Source: Bacteriovorax stolpii
GTDB lineage: Bacteria > Bdellovibrionota > Bacteriovoracia > Bacteriovoracales > Bacteriovoracaceae
Assembly: GCA_945862475.1 (NCBI GenBank)
Contig: CAMAYW010000212.1
Coordinates: 1 to 5,136, forward strand
Direction: 5' to 3'
Length of the DNA: 5,136 nucleotides
Part shown: positions 1 through 4,711 of the stretch, piece after piece
How the letters are laid out: each line of letters opens with the position of its first letter
Numbering within the stretch: position 1 is the first letter of the stretch
Notes under the pieces: model-generated
Database searches by the model: none
Told to the model about the DNA's origin: nothing
Seen by the model: the letters and a program-made list of their open reading frames with translations, nothing else
Program-made: the position numbers and the translations under genes

Positions 1-1
1 T

Positions 2-172
2 CAAGTGAAGCATAAAAACAAAATTATAGCTGTCGGAATTTCAGAGTTCGATTATCGGGAAATGGATCTTATCAAGGGAAAAAAATCGTCGGATATTTCT
101 TCACTAATAGAAAATGCCCACTCCAAAGTTGCTATTCACAAAGATAATCTTTTGATTAAGTCTGACCATTAG
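2..172 (+). CDS. proB: Glutamate 5-kinase, C-terminal end (partial)
   Basis: This is the last 56 codons of an open frame that enters from the left edge and stops at TAG 170-172. The visible protein includes AVGISEFDYREMDLIKGKKS, then VAIHKDNLLI near the end. This resembles the C-terminal PUA domain of glutamate 5-kinase, where a Gly-rich strand is followed by S-x-E-[IL]-x-x-[IL]-x-G-[KR]-x-S and a terminal V-x-[IV]-H-[RK]-D-[ND] motif. The enzyme phosphorylates L-glutamate, the first step of proline synthesis, in the cytoplasm, and its product is passed to ProA. The kinase domain is outside the window, so catalytic residues cannot be checked. The proA gene directly downstream makes the assignment much stronger than the fragment alone would. 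An 85-base spacer separates the two; I see no terminator in it, so co-transcription is likely. Confidence 0.82.
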   Translation, partial: QVKHKNKIIAVGISEFDYREMDLIKGKKSSDISSLIENAHSKVAIHKDNLLIKSDH

Positions 173-257
173 AACACTTAACTCAAGGCAACATAACTTC
201 TTCCTTATCGTCTTTGCACCGAAGAGTTAGAATGTCTCAATACTTTCAGGAAATCTC

Positions 258-1484
258 ATGAATGCAGTAGAAATAGCTCGATTAGCAAAATCATCAACCA
301 CTAAACTTCAAGCTCTCCCTGAAGAACAAAGGCATATGGCCCTCGAGAGCATGGCCCAATCGATAGAAAAAAATATTGAACATATTCTTGAAGAGAATAA
401 AAAAGATCTTGCCGATGCTATGGCGAATGGCCTCTCAACTGCTATGATCGATCGGTTAAGCCTTTCTGAGACTTCAGTTGCCTCACTTTCAAAGATGTGT
501 CGAGAAGTCGCTGATCAAGAACAAGTTGTTGGCACAATTATTGAGCAGTACTCTCGTCCAAATGGACTGGTCATTCAAAAACAAAGAATTCCAATCGGAG
601 TTATTGGGATGATCTTTGAGTCTAGACCTAATGTGATCATCGATGGAGCAGCTCTTGCGATCAAATCTGGAAATGCCATCATTTTAAAAGGTGGGAAAGA
701 AGCTCATTTCACAAACAAAAAACTTTTTGAAATTATTTCTCAAGCGATCGAAAGAATTCTTCCGCAAGGAAGTGTGTCACTCATAGAAACAAGAGAAGAT
801 GTAAAAGAGATATTAACGCTTCATCAATATATTGATCTCATGGTCCCAAGAGGAGGAAGCTCCCTTGTGGAATTTGTGAAAAAAAATGCAACGATGCCGG
901 TCGTCGCCCACGACAAAGGGCTCTGTCACCTTTACGTTCATCAGGATGCTGACCCTAATATTGTTGTTCCTATTATTTTAAACGCAAAAACTCAAAGGCC
1001 CGGAGTTTGTAATGCTCTAGAGTCCCTCATTTTGCATGAAAAATATCCAGACAATAAAAATATTCTAGAAACTCTATTTAAAAATAATGTCGAAATAAGA
1101 GGATGCCAAAAGTCTCAAAGACTATTCCCTGATGTTAAAAACGCCTCTGAAGAAGATTATCAAACGGAGTATTTAGATAAAATCATTTCTGTTAAGATAG
1201 TCTCAAATGAAACCGAGGCAATTACTCACATTCAAAAGCACAGTTCCCACCATACTGAAGCTATTCTTGCCAAGGATCCAACTGTTATACAAGATTTTAA
1301 GAATGGCCTAGATGCCTCCGCTATCATCGTTAATGCTTCAACTCGCTTCAATGATGGAGGAGAACTAGGACTTGGTGCTGAACTTGGTATCTCAACTTCA
1401 AAACTCCATTCGTATGGGCCTATGGGTGCAAGGGAAATGACAACAACTCGATTTATTGTCAATGGACAAGGACAAATACGATAA
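258..1484 (+). CDS. proA: Gamma-glutamyl phosphate reductase (glutamate-5-semialdehyde dehydrogenase)
   Basis: The 408-residue protein has the usual ProA length. It reduces gamma-glutamyl phosphate with NADPH to glutamate-5-semialdehyde, the second step of proline synthesis, in the cytoplasm. Family landmarks are all present: the cofactor-domain segment IPIGVIGMIFESRPN (111-125), the SGNAIILKGGKEA stretch (137-149), VPRGGSSLV (196-204), the catalytic cysteine C251 within NAKTQRPGVCNALE, the HTEAILAKD segment near 332, and the C-terminal VNASTRFNDGGELGLGAELG (358-377) followed by the GPMG motif. The ATG at 258 has an AGG (248-250) seven bases upstream, and the N-terminus aligns with the family without extension. 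It follows proB in the standard proBA order, and its stop lies nine bases before yajQ. Nothing looks broken. Assignment is near certain. Confidence 0.97.
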   Translation: MNAVEIARLAKSSTTKLQALPEEQRHMALESMAQSIEKNIEHILEENKKDLADAMANGLSTAMIDRLSLSETSVASLSKMCREVADQEQVVGTIIEQYSRPNGLVIQKQRIPIGVIGMIFESRPNVIIDGAALAIKSGNAIILKGGKEAHFTNKKLFEIISQAIERILPQGSVSLIETREDVKEILTLHQYIDLMVPRGGSSLVEFVKKNATMPVVAHDKGLCHLYVHQDADPNIVVPIILNAKTQRPGVCNALESLILHEKYPDNKNILETLFKNNVEIRGCQKSQRLFPDVKNASEEDYQTEYLDKIISVKIVSNETEAITHIQKHSSHHTEAILAKDPTVIQDFKNGLDASAIIVNASTRFNDGGELGLGAELGISTSKLHSYGPMGAREMTTTRFIVNGQGQIR

Positions 1485-1493
1485 GGAATTTTT

Positions 1494-1988
1494 ATGGCGT
1501 CATTTGATTTAGTTTCAAGAATAGATGAAATGGAGCTTCATAATGCTCTAAAGAACACTGAAAAAGTGATTAGTGGTCGCTTTGATTTTAAAGGCTCTGA
1601 AGCAAAAGCAGAATACAAAGAGAAAGATAAACTTATTGAAATTCGCGCTGAAGATGAAATGAAAGTCAAAACAGTGCTCGATATCTTAAGAACAAATATG
1701 GGTAAGCGTGGAATTGGATTTCGTGGAATGAAAGAGTCACCAATTGAAAACTCTGGATTAAAAGCTAAAAAGTTGACACTCACTCTTACAACTGGATTTG
1801 ATAAAGACGCGCAAAAACTAGTCAATCGCCTCATAAAAGAATCAGGGTTTAAGGGTAAGTCTCAATACATGGATGAGAAATTTAGACTCGAGAGTAAAAG
1901 TATTGATGACCTTCAAACTCTTTATCAATTTTTAAAAACACATAAAGATATGACTCTAGAACTCCATATAGAAAATATGAAAAGGTAA
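1494..1988 (+). CDS. yajQ: YajQ family nucleotide-binding protein (DUF520/UPF0234)
   Basis: The 164-residue protein matches the YajQ family along its whole length. It has the N-terminal SFDLVSRID (3-11), the RFDFKG segment (29-34), the LDILR helix (62-66) with KRGI after it (71-74), a second half starting near LTLTLTTGFDKDAQK, and the RLESKSIDDLQ segment (131-141). The fold is two similar alpha/beta halves. Some family members bind cyclic di-GMP, and others have been reported to bind nucleic acid or nucleotides, so the exact ligand here is open. The start is supported by AAGGA (1483-1487), which overlaps the proA stop, and by the conserved N-terminus directly after Met. The nine-base gap to proA and seven-base gap to the next gene indicate one mRNA. 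A cyclic di-GMP role is family knowledge and is not shown by this sequence. Confidence 0.93.
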   Translation: MASFDLVSRIDEMELHNALKNTEKVISGRFDFKGSEAKAEYKEKDKLIEIRAEDEMKVKTVLDILRTNMGKRGIGFRGMKESPIENSGLKAKKLTLTLTTGFDKDAQKLVNRLIKESGFKGKSQYMDEKFRLESKSIDDLQTLYQFLKTHKDMTLELHIENMKR

Positions 1989-1995
1989 GGTATTT

Positions 1996-2406
1996 ATGTC
2001 AATGATGGATCAAGTAAATAACGATATTAAAGAGGCCATGAAGGCGAAACAACAAGAGCGCCTAGATGCACTTAGAATGCTAAAAGCCGAATTCATAAAA
2101 AACAATACGGCGGCAAAACCAACTGATGAGCTCACAATCACTGTGGGACACGCCAAGCGTCTTCAAGATTCACTAGAGTTATACCAAGCTGGAACACCAG
2201 CTTATGATAAAATAGTCAAAGAACTCGATGTTGTGAAGGCCTATTTACCTAAGGCAATGGAAGAATCAGAAGTGGTTGCTCTTATTCAGGATATTAAGTC
2301 CAAGGGTGCAAAAGATATGGGAGCAATCATGAAAGAACTTCAACCCCAAATCAAAGGTCGATTTGATGGGAAGCGTGCTTCAGACCTCGTAAAATCTAAC
2401 ATCTAA
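1996..2406 (+). CDS. GatB/YqeY domain-containing protein
   Basis: This 136-residue protein is a stand-alone YqeY-type domain, related to the C-terminal tail domain of the GatB subunit of the tRNA-dependent amidotransferase. Visible family features are the N-terminal helix ending in LDALRMLKAEF (23-33), a KELDVVKAYLPKAM segment (75-88), the MGAIMKEL turn (108-115) and the C-terminal GRFDGKRASDLV (121-132). It is slightly shorter than the roughly 147-150 residues usual for the family, and the loop around residues 40-50 looks compact. In GatB the domain contacts tRNA; the job of the free-standing proteins is not settled. The ATG at 1996 is preceded by AAGG around the yajQ stop. The stop overlaps the next start by one base (TAATG), which points to translational coupling. 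Confidence 0.9.
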   Translation: MSMMDQVNNDIKEAMKAKQQERLDALRMLKAEFIKNNTAAKPTDELTITVGHAKRLQDSLELYQAGTPAYDKIVKELDVVKAYLPKAMEESEVVALIQDIKSKGAKDMGAIMKELQPQIKGRFDGKRASDLVKSNI

Positions 2407-3068
2407 TGGGTATACAAGATTTTGGTGGAAATTTCTCGCTTGAAAAATTAATTCAAGCGAGAAACATCGCTCGTGAAATCACTTATGAACTCTCTTCCAT
2501 GATTAGGCCGGGCATGACTGAAGACGAAGCCCATGTGCTTTATAAAAGTATCTGCTCTAAATATCCTATCGAAAAACAATGGCACCCACCTAAAATTCGT
2601 TTTGGACCCAATACCATCTGTAATTTTAAAGATCAAAGTGCACCCTACACTCTCCAAGAGGAAGACATTTTCTTTATTGATATCGGACCAGTTATTGATG
2701 GGCATGAAGCTGACTACGGTGAAACTTTTACAGTAGGAGAGATCTACGAAGAAAAAAACATTGCTTACACTTCAAAAAAAATATTCGATGAAGTTTTGAA
2801 CTACTGGACTATAAATCGAGTTAGTGGTGAAGAGCTTTATGATTACGCTAGTGAACGAGCAGAACACTATGGGTATATTTTAAATTTAGGAAACGATGGT
2901 CACCGGATTGGGGATTTTCCTCATCACATTCATTTTAAGGGTGGTCTACCTGAAATGGATGAAGTGATCGTTCCTAATGCCTGGATTCTGGAAATCCATC
3001 TCCTGAATCAGACAAGAACCTATGGTGCATTTTTCGAGGATTTACTCACTGATGAAATATTGGATTAG
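2406..3068 (+). CDS. M24 family metallopeptidase-like protein (methionine aminopeptidase fold)
   Basis: The 220-residue protein carries the pita-bread metallopeptidase signature of family M24. The five expected metal ligands can be placed: D92 in FIDIGP, D103 in EADYGET, H166 in GNDGHRIG, E196 in WILEIHL and E211 in FFEDLLT. H173 sits seven residues after H166, as a second active-site histidine does in methionine aminopeptidase. The histidine that precedes the first metal ligand in true methionine aminopeptidases (in a CHG motif) is replaced here by N73 in ICNFKD, so substrate choice probably differs from classical initiator-Met removal. The length is a little below the usual 250-290. No Shine-Dalgarno sequence is visible; the start overlaps the previous stop (TAATG), so reinitiation is likely. 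It is the last gene of the operon, directly before the hairpin. Alternatives are an X-Pro-type peptidase or a creatinase-like enzyme. Confidence 0.85.
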   Translation: MGIQDFGGNFSLEKLIQARNIAREITYELSSMIRPGMTEDEAHVLYKSICSKYPIEKQWHPPKIRFGPNTICNFKDQSAPYTLQEEDIFFIDIGPVIDGHEADYGETFTVGEIYEEKNIAYTSKKIFDEVLNYWTINRVSGEELYDYASERAEHYGYILNLGNDGHRIGDFPHHIHFKGGLPEMDEVIVPNAWILEIHLLNQTRTYGAFFEDLLTDEILD

Positions 3069-3075
3069 TTTTTTC

Positions 3076-3103
3076 AGAGGCCCCATCATGGGGCCTCTTA
3101 TTT
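3076..3103 (+). terminator. Intrinsic terminator of the proBA-yajQ-yqeY-M24 operon
   Basis: AGAGGCCCCA (3076-3085) and TGGGGCCTCT (3089-3098) form a perfect ten-base stem around a three-base TCA loop, eight bases after the M24 stop codon. The sequence after the stem is T-rich but interrupted (TTATTT). A TTTTTT run lies before the stem, which does not help termination on either strand. The stem also overlaps the stop codon of a small minus-strand gene, so it sits at a convergent junction. Confidence 0.8.
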
Positions 3104-3199
3104 GATGCCCACTTTCACTCTTTTAAAAGATGAATACTGGAGGACTAGGCTTGTAAACATCATCGACATTAATCCACCTAATACAAAAATCATTTCCAT
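3098..3199 (-). CDS. Small single-span membrane protein, 33 residues (unrecognised)
   Basis: A short minus-strand frame begins at ATG 3199 and ends at TAA 3098. The Shine-Dalgarno AAGGAG (3214-3209) is nine bases upstream, the best ribosome binding site in this intergenic region. The protein opens with MEMIFVLGGLMSMM, continues as an uncharged hydrophobic stretch to about residue 19, and ends in a basic tail containing FKRVKVGIK. By the positive-inside rule this predicts one membrane helix with the C-terminus in the cytoplasm. I do not recognise a family. A sigma-54 promoter lies about 85 bases upstream with nothing between but a structured leader. This frame differs from a longer 65-residue minus-strand frame over the same bases (3123-3320), which lacks a good binding site. 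The stop lies at the end of the convergent operon hairpin. Coding status rests on the ribosome binding site, promoter and hydropathy together. Confidence 0.5.
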   Translation of the reverse strand: MEMIFVLGGLMSMMFTSLVLQYSSFKRVKVGIK

Positions 3200-3247
3200 T
3201 TGATCTCTCTCCTTGTTGGCTTGACTTCATCCTGAACTTCCCTAGTG

Positions 3248-3262
3248 CCACCATCCTAGCGG
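3248..3262 (-). repeat. Leader motif CCGCYAGGATGGTRG, copy 1
   Basis: On the minus strand this reads CCGCTAGGATGGTGG. It lies about ten bases after the predicted sigma-54 start and 21 bases after the -12 element. A second copy at 4447-4461 differs at only two of fifteen positions and sits at a similar distance from its own sigma-54 site. In this copy CTAG recurs 14 bases later, so CUAG-N10-CUAG could form a short hairpin with GGA in the loop. The function is unknown; an RNA-level signal is inferred because it lies within the transcribed leader. Confidence 0.5.
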
Positions 3263-3281
3263 CCCTGTTGTAAAATACTAA

Positions 3282-3297
3282 AGCACCTTTCGTGCCA
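3282..3297 (-). promoter_or_regulatory. Sigma-54 promoter driving the 33-residue membrane protein
   Basis: On the minus strand the site reads TGGCACGAAAGGTGCT, preceded by T. Against the sigma-54 consensus TGGCAC-N5-TTGCW, the invariant GG (-24) and GC (-12) are present at the exact spacing, and only the first T of TTGC is replaced by G. The predicted start is near 3271, giving a leader of about 72 bases before the ATG at 3199. Sigma-54 promoters need an AAA+ enhancer-binding protein; candidate dyads lie at 3340-3352 and 3385-3395. Confidence 0.72.
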
Positions 3298-3339
3298 ACC
3301 TTAAAAGATCCACCAATCAATTACTTAGCTCTATCATAA

Positions 3340-3395
3340 GTCAGATGGTGACAAGATGAGTACCCTCGGTGGCCTCTTCTCATGGTCAATTTGAC
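3340..3395. promoter_or_regulatory. Candidate enhancer-binding-protein sites (two GTCA/TGAC dyads)
   Basis: Two inverted repeats lie upstream of the minus-strand sigma-54 promoter: GTCA-N5-TGAC at 3340-3352 and GTCAATTTGAC at 3385-3395. Their centres are about 75 and 119 bases upstream of the predicted start, within the normal range for sigma-54 activators. Similar half-sites occur upstream of the second sigma-54 promoter. The right-hand dyad overlaps the TTGACA of the plus-strand promoter, so one regulator could affect both directions. Half-sites this short also arise by chance, so this is suggestive only. Confidence 0.3.
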
Positions 3396-3420
3396 ACTCT
3401 TTCAGGAAAGGACTTGGAAT
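3391..3420 (+). promoter_or_regulatory. Candidate sigma-70-type promoter for the exported-protein gene
   Basis: A perfect -35 TTGACA (3391-3396) is followed after 18 bases by TGGAAT (3415-3420), which matches four of six positions of TATAAT. Transcription would start near 3427, about 20-30 bases before the start of the exported-protein gene. If this is the real start, the AGGAAAGGA at 3404-3412 would not be in the mRNA and translation would begin without a normal ribosome binding site. Confidence 0.4.
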
Positions 3421-3422
3421 TA

Positions 3423-3455
3423 ATGGGACTCAATTGTAGTCTCTATTTATGGTAA
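3423..3455 (+). CDS. Possible ten-residue leader ORF overlapping the next start
   Basis: ATG 3423 opens MGLNCSLYLW and stops at TAA 3453-3455. AGGAAAGGA lies about ten bases upstream. The stop shares its last A with an ATG at 3455, the same TAATG arrangement seen at the YqeY/M24 junction. The following gene has no ribosome binding site of its own, so this leader could supply ribosomes by reinitiation. It is very short and may be chance, particularly if transcription starts at about 3427 as the nearby promoter suggests. Confidence 0.25.
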   Translation: MGLNCSLYLW

Positions 3456-4342
3456 TGAATTTTGTCTTTTTTATGCTCTTCTTAATCAATCATCTTTGGG
3501 CACAAGATTACTTGATGCCACAATTGGTTTTGAAAAAAAATCTTGAAGATCAGGATGAAATCAATTCCCCTATCAATCAAAATCACTGCCAAGGAAAAAA
3601 TAGCTATAAGGAGGAGAGTGGATTTGAAGCCACTCTCAAATGCCGTTTTTCGTGTCTAAATTCAAACCTCGTAGAGGAAAAAGTCGTCCAAAACTTCAGT
3701 ACAGAAGAACTTCAAATGCAAGCAGGCGATGGGAATTTATGGGCGAGTCTAACGACAACATTACAAATGTGGTCTGGAGAAAGTTGTTTAAAAATCGCTC
3801 AAAAGAAATGCTCAGGTCTTAAAAATATATCAACTTTCACTCAGCCTGAAATCACTAGTGGAGAATGGAAACTAGACTCAAAACTTGGGTGCTCCCCTTC
3901 AACAAAAGAAGTTTTTTCTCCTTTCGAGAAGACAATTAAGGCAAAGAAATCTATTTCTTCACATCAAGGTGCGTCTGAGGATTTGGAAATTAAAACCAGT
4001 TGGCACGACATTAAACAAGTCAGGCACGGTGGTAAAAAATATGTTATGCCAAAAGGTTGTAGAAATATTTTAAAAGGTACATTTTGCTATGGTGATTGTA
4101 TCACTTTAGACAAAGGGCCATTGAAAGAGTTGTTAGGCTCTCCTGCACCACTTGGTCAAGACGATTATAAATTTTGTGCTGATGATTTAGTCGCAAAAAT
4201 TAAAGGGAAAAAGTTATCGAAGGATATTCTTCAATTCTACTGTGATGATTTCTTCCTCTACTCACTTAAGAAGAAAAATGCGACAGGACTCACTTGTGCC
4301 TCCTCTCGTTTTAATGCTGACTGTTCAAGCTTGAAACTTTAA
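3449..4342 (+). CDS. Exported cysteine-rich protein of unknown function
   Basis: The 297-residue product begins with a hydrophobic segment, NFVFFMLFLINHLWA, and a plausible signal peptidase I site after A18 (LWA before QDY). No cysteine sits at the cleavage site, so it is not an obvious lipoprotein. The signal lacks the usual early Lys or Arg. The mature part has thirteen cysteines (47, 65, 69, 113, 121, 148, 204, 213, 217, 243, 265, 283, 292), which suggests disulfides in the periplasm or outside the cell. The C-terminal 95 residues are the most cysteine-dense, including CRNILKGTFCYGDC. I recognise no family. Two starts are possible: ATG 3449 and ATG 3455 (residue 3), the latter overlapping the stop of a small leader ORF. 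Neither has a Shine-Dalgarno sequence at normal spacing, and an in-frame TAG at 3437 rules out an earlier start. It stands alone, bracketed by two minus-strand sigma-54 units. Confidence 0.82.
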   Translation: MVMNFVFFMLFLINHLWAQDYLMPQLVLKKNLEDQDEINSPINQNHCQGKNSYKEESGFEATLKCRFSCLNSNLVEEKVVQNFSTEELQMQAGDGNLWASLTTTLQMWSGESCLKIAQKKCSGLKNISTFTQPEITSGEWKLDSKLGCSPSTKEVFSPFEKTIKAKKSISSHQGASEDLEIKTSWHDIKQVRHGGKKYVMPKGCRNILKGTFCYGDCITLDKGPLKELLGSPAPLGQDDYKFCADDLVAKIKGKKLSKDILQFYCDDFFLYSLKKKNATGLTCASSRFNADCSSLKL

Positions 4343-4366
4343 CAAAATTGGTTCTTCCTTGAACCA
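4341..4366 (-). terminator. Intrinsic terminator, minus strand
   Basis: On the minus strand TGGTTC-AAGGAA-GAACCA (4366-4349) forms a perfect six-base stem with a six-base loop, followed by ATTTTGTT. Read on the plus strand the hairpin is followed by GGCGGG, with no T run, so it terminates minus-strand transcription rather than the exported-protein gene whose stop it touches. No minus-strand protein gene ends here, which points to a non-coding transcript. The loop itself is an ideal CsrA-type GGA hexaloop. Confidence 0.7.
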
Positions 4367-4446
4367 GGCGGGACCGCACCTTGGTCTCTCACCGCTCGCT
4401 TCCATGAGACACATACAAAAAGAATTTAATGGCTTCAAGATTGTTC

Positions 4447-4461
4447 CTACCATCCTGGCGG
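4447..4461 (-). repeat. Leader motif CCGCYAGGATGGTRG, copy 2
   Basis: On the minus strand this reads CCGCCAGGATGGTAG, thirteen of fifteen positions identical to the copy at 3248-3262. It begins about fifteen bases into the predicted small RNA and 26 bases after the -12 element. Here the flanks form a long closing stem instead of the CUAG hairpin possible in the other copy, so the primary sequence is conserved more clearly than the structure. Confidence 0.5.
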
Positions 4462-4485
4462 GAATTCTCTTATGAGTAATACCTA

Positions 4486-4501
4486 AGCACTTTTGATGCC
4501 A
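4486..4501 (-). promoter_or_regulatory. Sigma-54 promoter driving the candidate small RNA
   Basis: On the minus strand the site reads TGGCATCAAAAGTGCT, preceded by T. GG and GC are at the exact -24/-12 spacing, and the site is identical to the 3282-3297 promoter at thirteen of sixteen bases, including the unusual GTGCT at -12. Both are followed by a GTATT a few bases later. The predicted start is near 4475. An enhancer-binding protein would be needed; dyads lie upstream at 4534-4565. Confidence 0.7.
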
Positions 4502-4533
4502 ATACGAAGAGTTCATAGTTTCAGAAATTTACC

Positions 4534-4565
4534 GTCGAATTCGACAGATTCAGTGTCAGTGTGAC
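4534..4565. promoter_or_regulatory. Candidate enhancer-binding-protein sites (two dyads)
   Basis: GTCGAATTCGAC (4534-4545) is a perfect twelve-base palindrome, and GTCA-GTG-TGAC (4555-4565) is an inverted repeat with the same half-sites and spacing as GTCAATTTGAC at 3385-3395. They centre about 64 and 85 bases upstream of the predicted small-RNA start. The recurrence of GTCA/TGAC dyads upstream of both sigma-54 promoters supports a common activator, but the match is short and unproven. Confidence 0.35.
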
Positions 4566-4711
4566 CTCAAATAGAGACAAGTTGCTCTCAAGTGGGGGCA
4601 AAAAGTTGAGTATTAAATGCGGATGATCTTTGATTGTAAGTTCATTTCATAAAATAATTTCATATAGGATATTGTGAAGTCCATTAATCCATGAAACCAT
4701 CTTAGATAAGG
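4566..4711 (+). other. Intergenic stretch with no clear gene
   Basis: Between the dyads and the leader of the 85-residue protein gene I see no ORF with a convincing ribosome binding site. The stretch is AT-rich around 4641-4670 (TTCATTTCATAAAATAATTT and following) and probably holds the promoter for the gene at 4756. Weak candidates are TTGATT (4630-4635) and TTCATT (4641-4646) as -35 elements, with TAAAAT (4650-4655) and TAGGAT (4665-4670) as -10 elements. None has a good match at ideal spacing. Confidence 0.35.

Larger units (their letters stand above)
4341..4475 (-). ncRNA. Candidate sigma-54-dependent small RNA, about 130 nucleotides
   Basis: A sigma-54 promoter (4486-4501) and an intrinsic terminator (4341-4366) on the minus strand define a transcript of about 130 bases, starting near 4475, with no credible ORF. 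AAGAGAAUU (4471-4463) can pair with AAUUCUUUU (4426-4418), nine pairs with one G-U, closing a 5' domain that contains CCGCCAGGAUGGUAG and an AUGG/CCAU inner stem. A second domain can pair GUCUC (4410-4406) with GAGAC (4388-4384). Four GGA trinucleotides are present. Two lie in CsrA/RsmA-like contexts: UCAAGGAAGA, as the terminator hexaloop, and UCAUGGAAG. The 5' motif is shared with the leader at 3248-3262. A role as a CsrA-binding decoy is inference; a regulator acting by base pairing is equally possible. I do not recognise a named RNA family. The 63-residue minus-strand frame through this region (4325-4516) starts upstream of the predicted transcript and is rejected. Confidence 0.6.

Noticed and set aside
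1232..1834. Minus-strand frames inside proA and yajQ
   Set aside because: They are shadows of strongly recognised plus-strand genes, with low-complexity Ser/Pro-rich composition.
2448..2736. Frames on both strands inside the M24 gene
   Set aside because: They overlap the metal-ligand region of a recognisable protein and have no ribosome binding site of their own.
3123..3320. 65-residue minus-strand frame over the intergenic region
   Set aside because: It has no good ribosome binding site, would start upstream of the predicted sigma-54 transcription start, and its frame conflicts with the 33-residue frame that has AAGGAG at good spacing.
3321..3422. Riboswitch (such as a cyclic di-GMP type) suggested by the ATGAG/CTCAT pairing and the YajQ gene nearby
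   Set aside because: None of the conserved core sequences of known riboswitch classes could be matched; only a weak long-loop stem is visible.
3993..4010. TTGGCACGACATTAAAC as a plus-strand sigma-54 site
   Set aside because: It has the TGGCACG half but no GC at the -12 position, and lies within coding sequence.
3640..4073. Two short plus-strand frames inside the exported-protein gene
   Set aside because: They are out of frame with the longer Cys-rich protein, Arg/Lys-rich by frame shift, and lack initiation signals.
4325..4516. 63-residue minus-strand frame over the candidate small RNA
   Set aside because: Its ATG lies upstream of the sigma-54 site, it has no Shine-Dalgarno sequence, it runs through the terminator, and its composition looks random.
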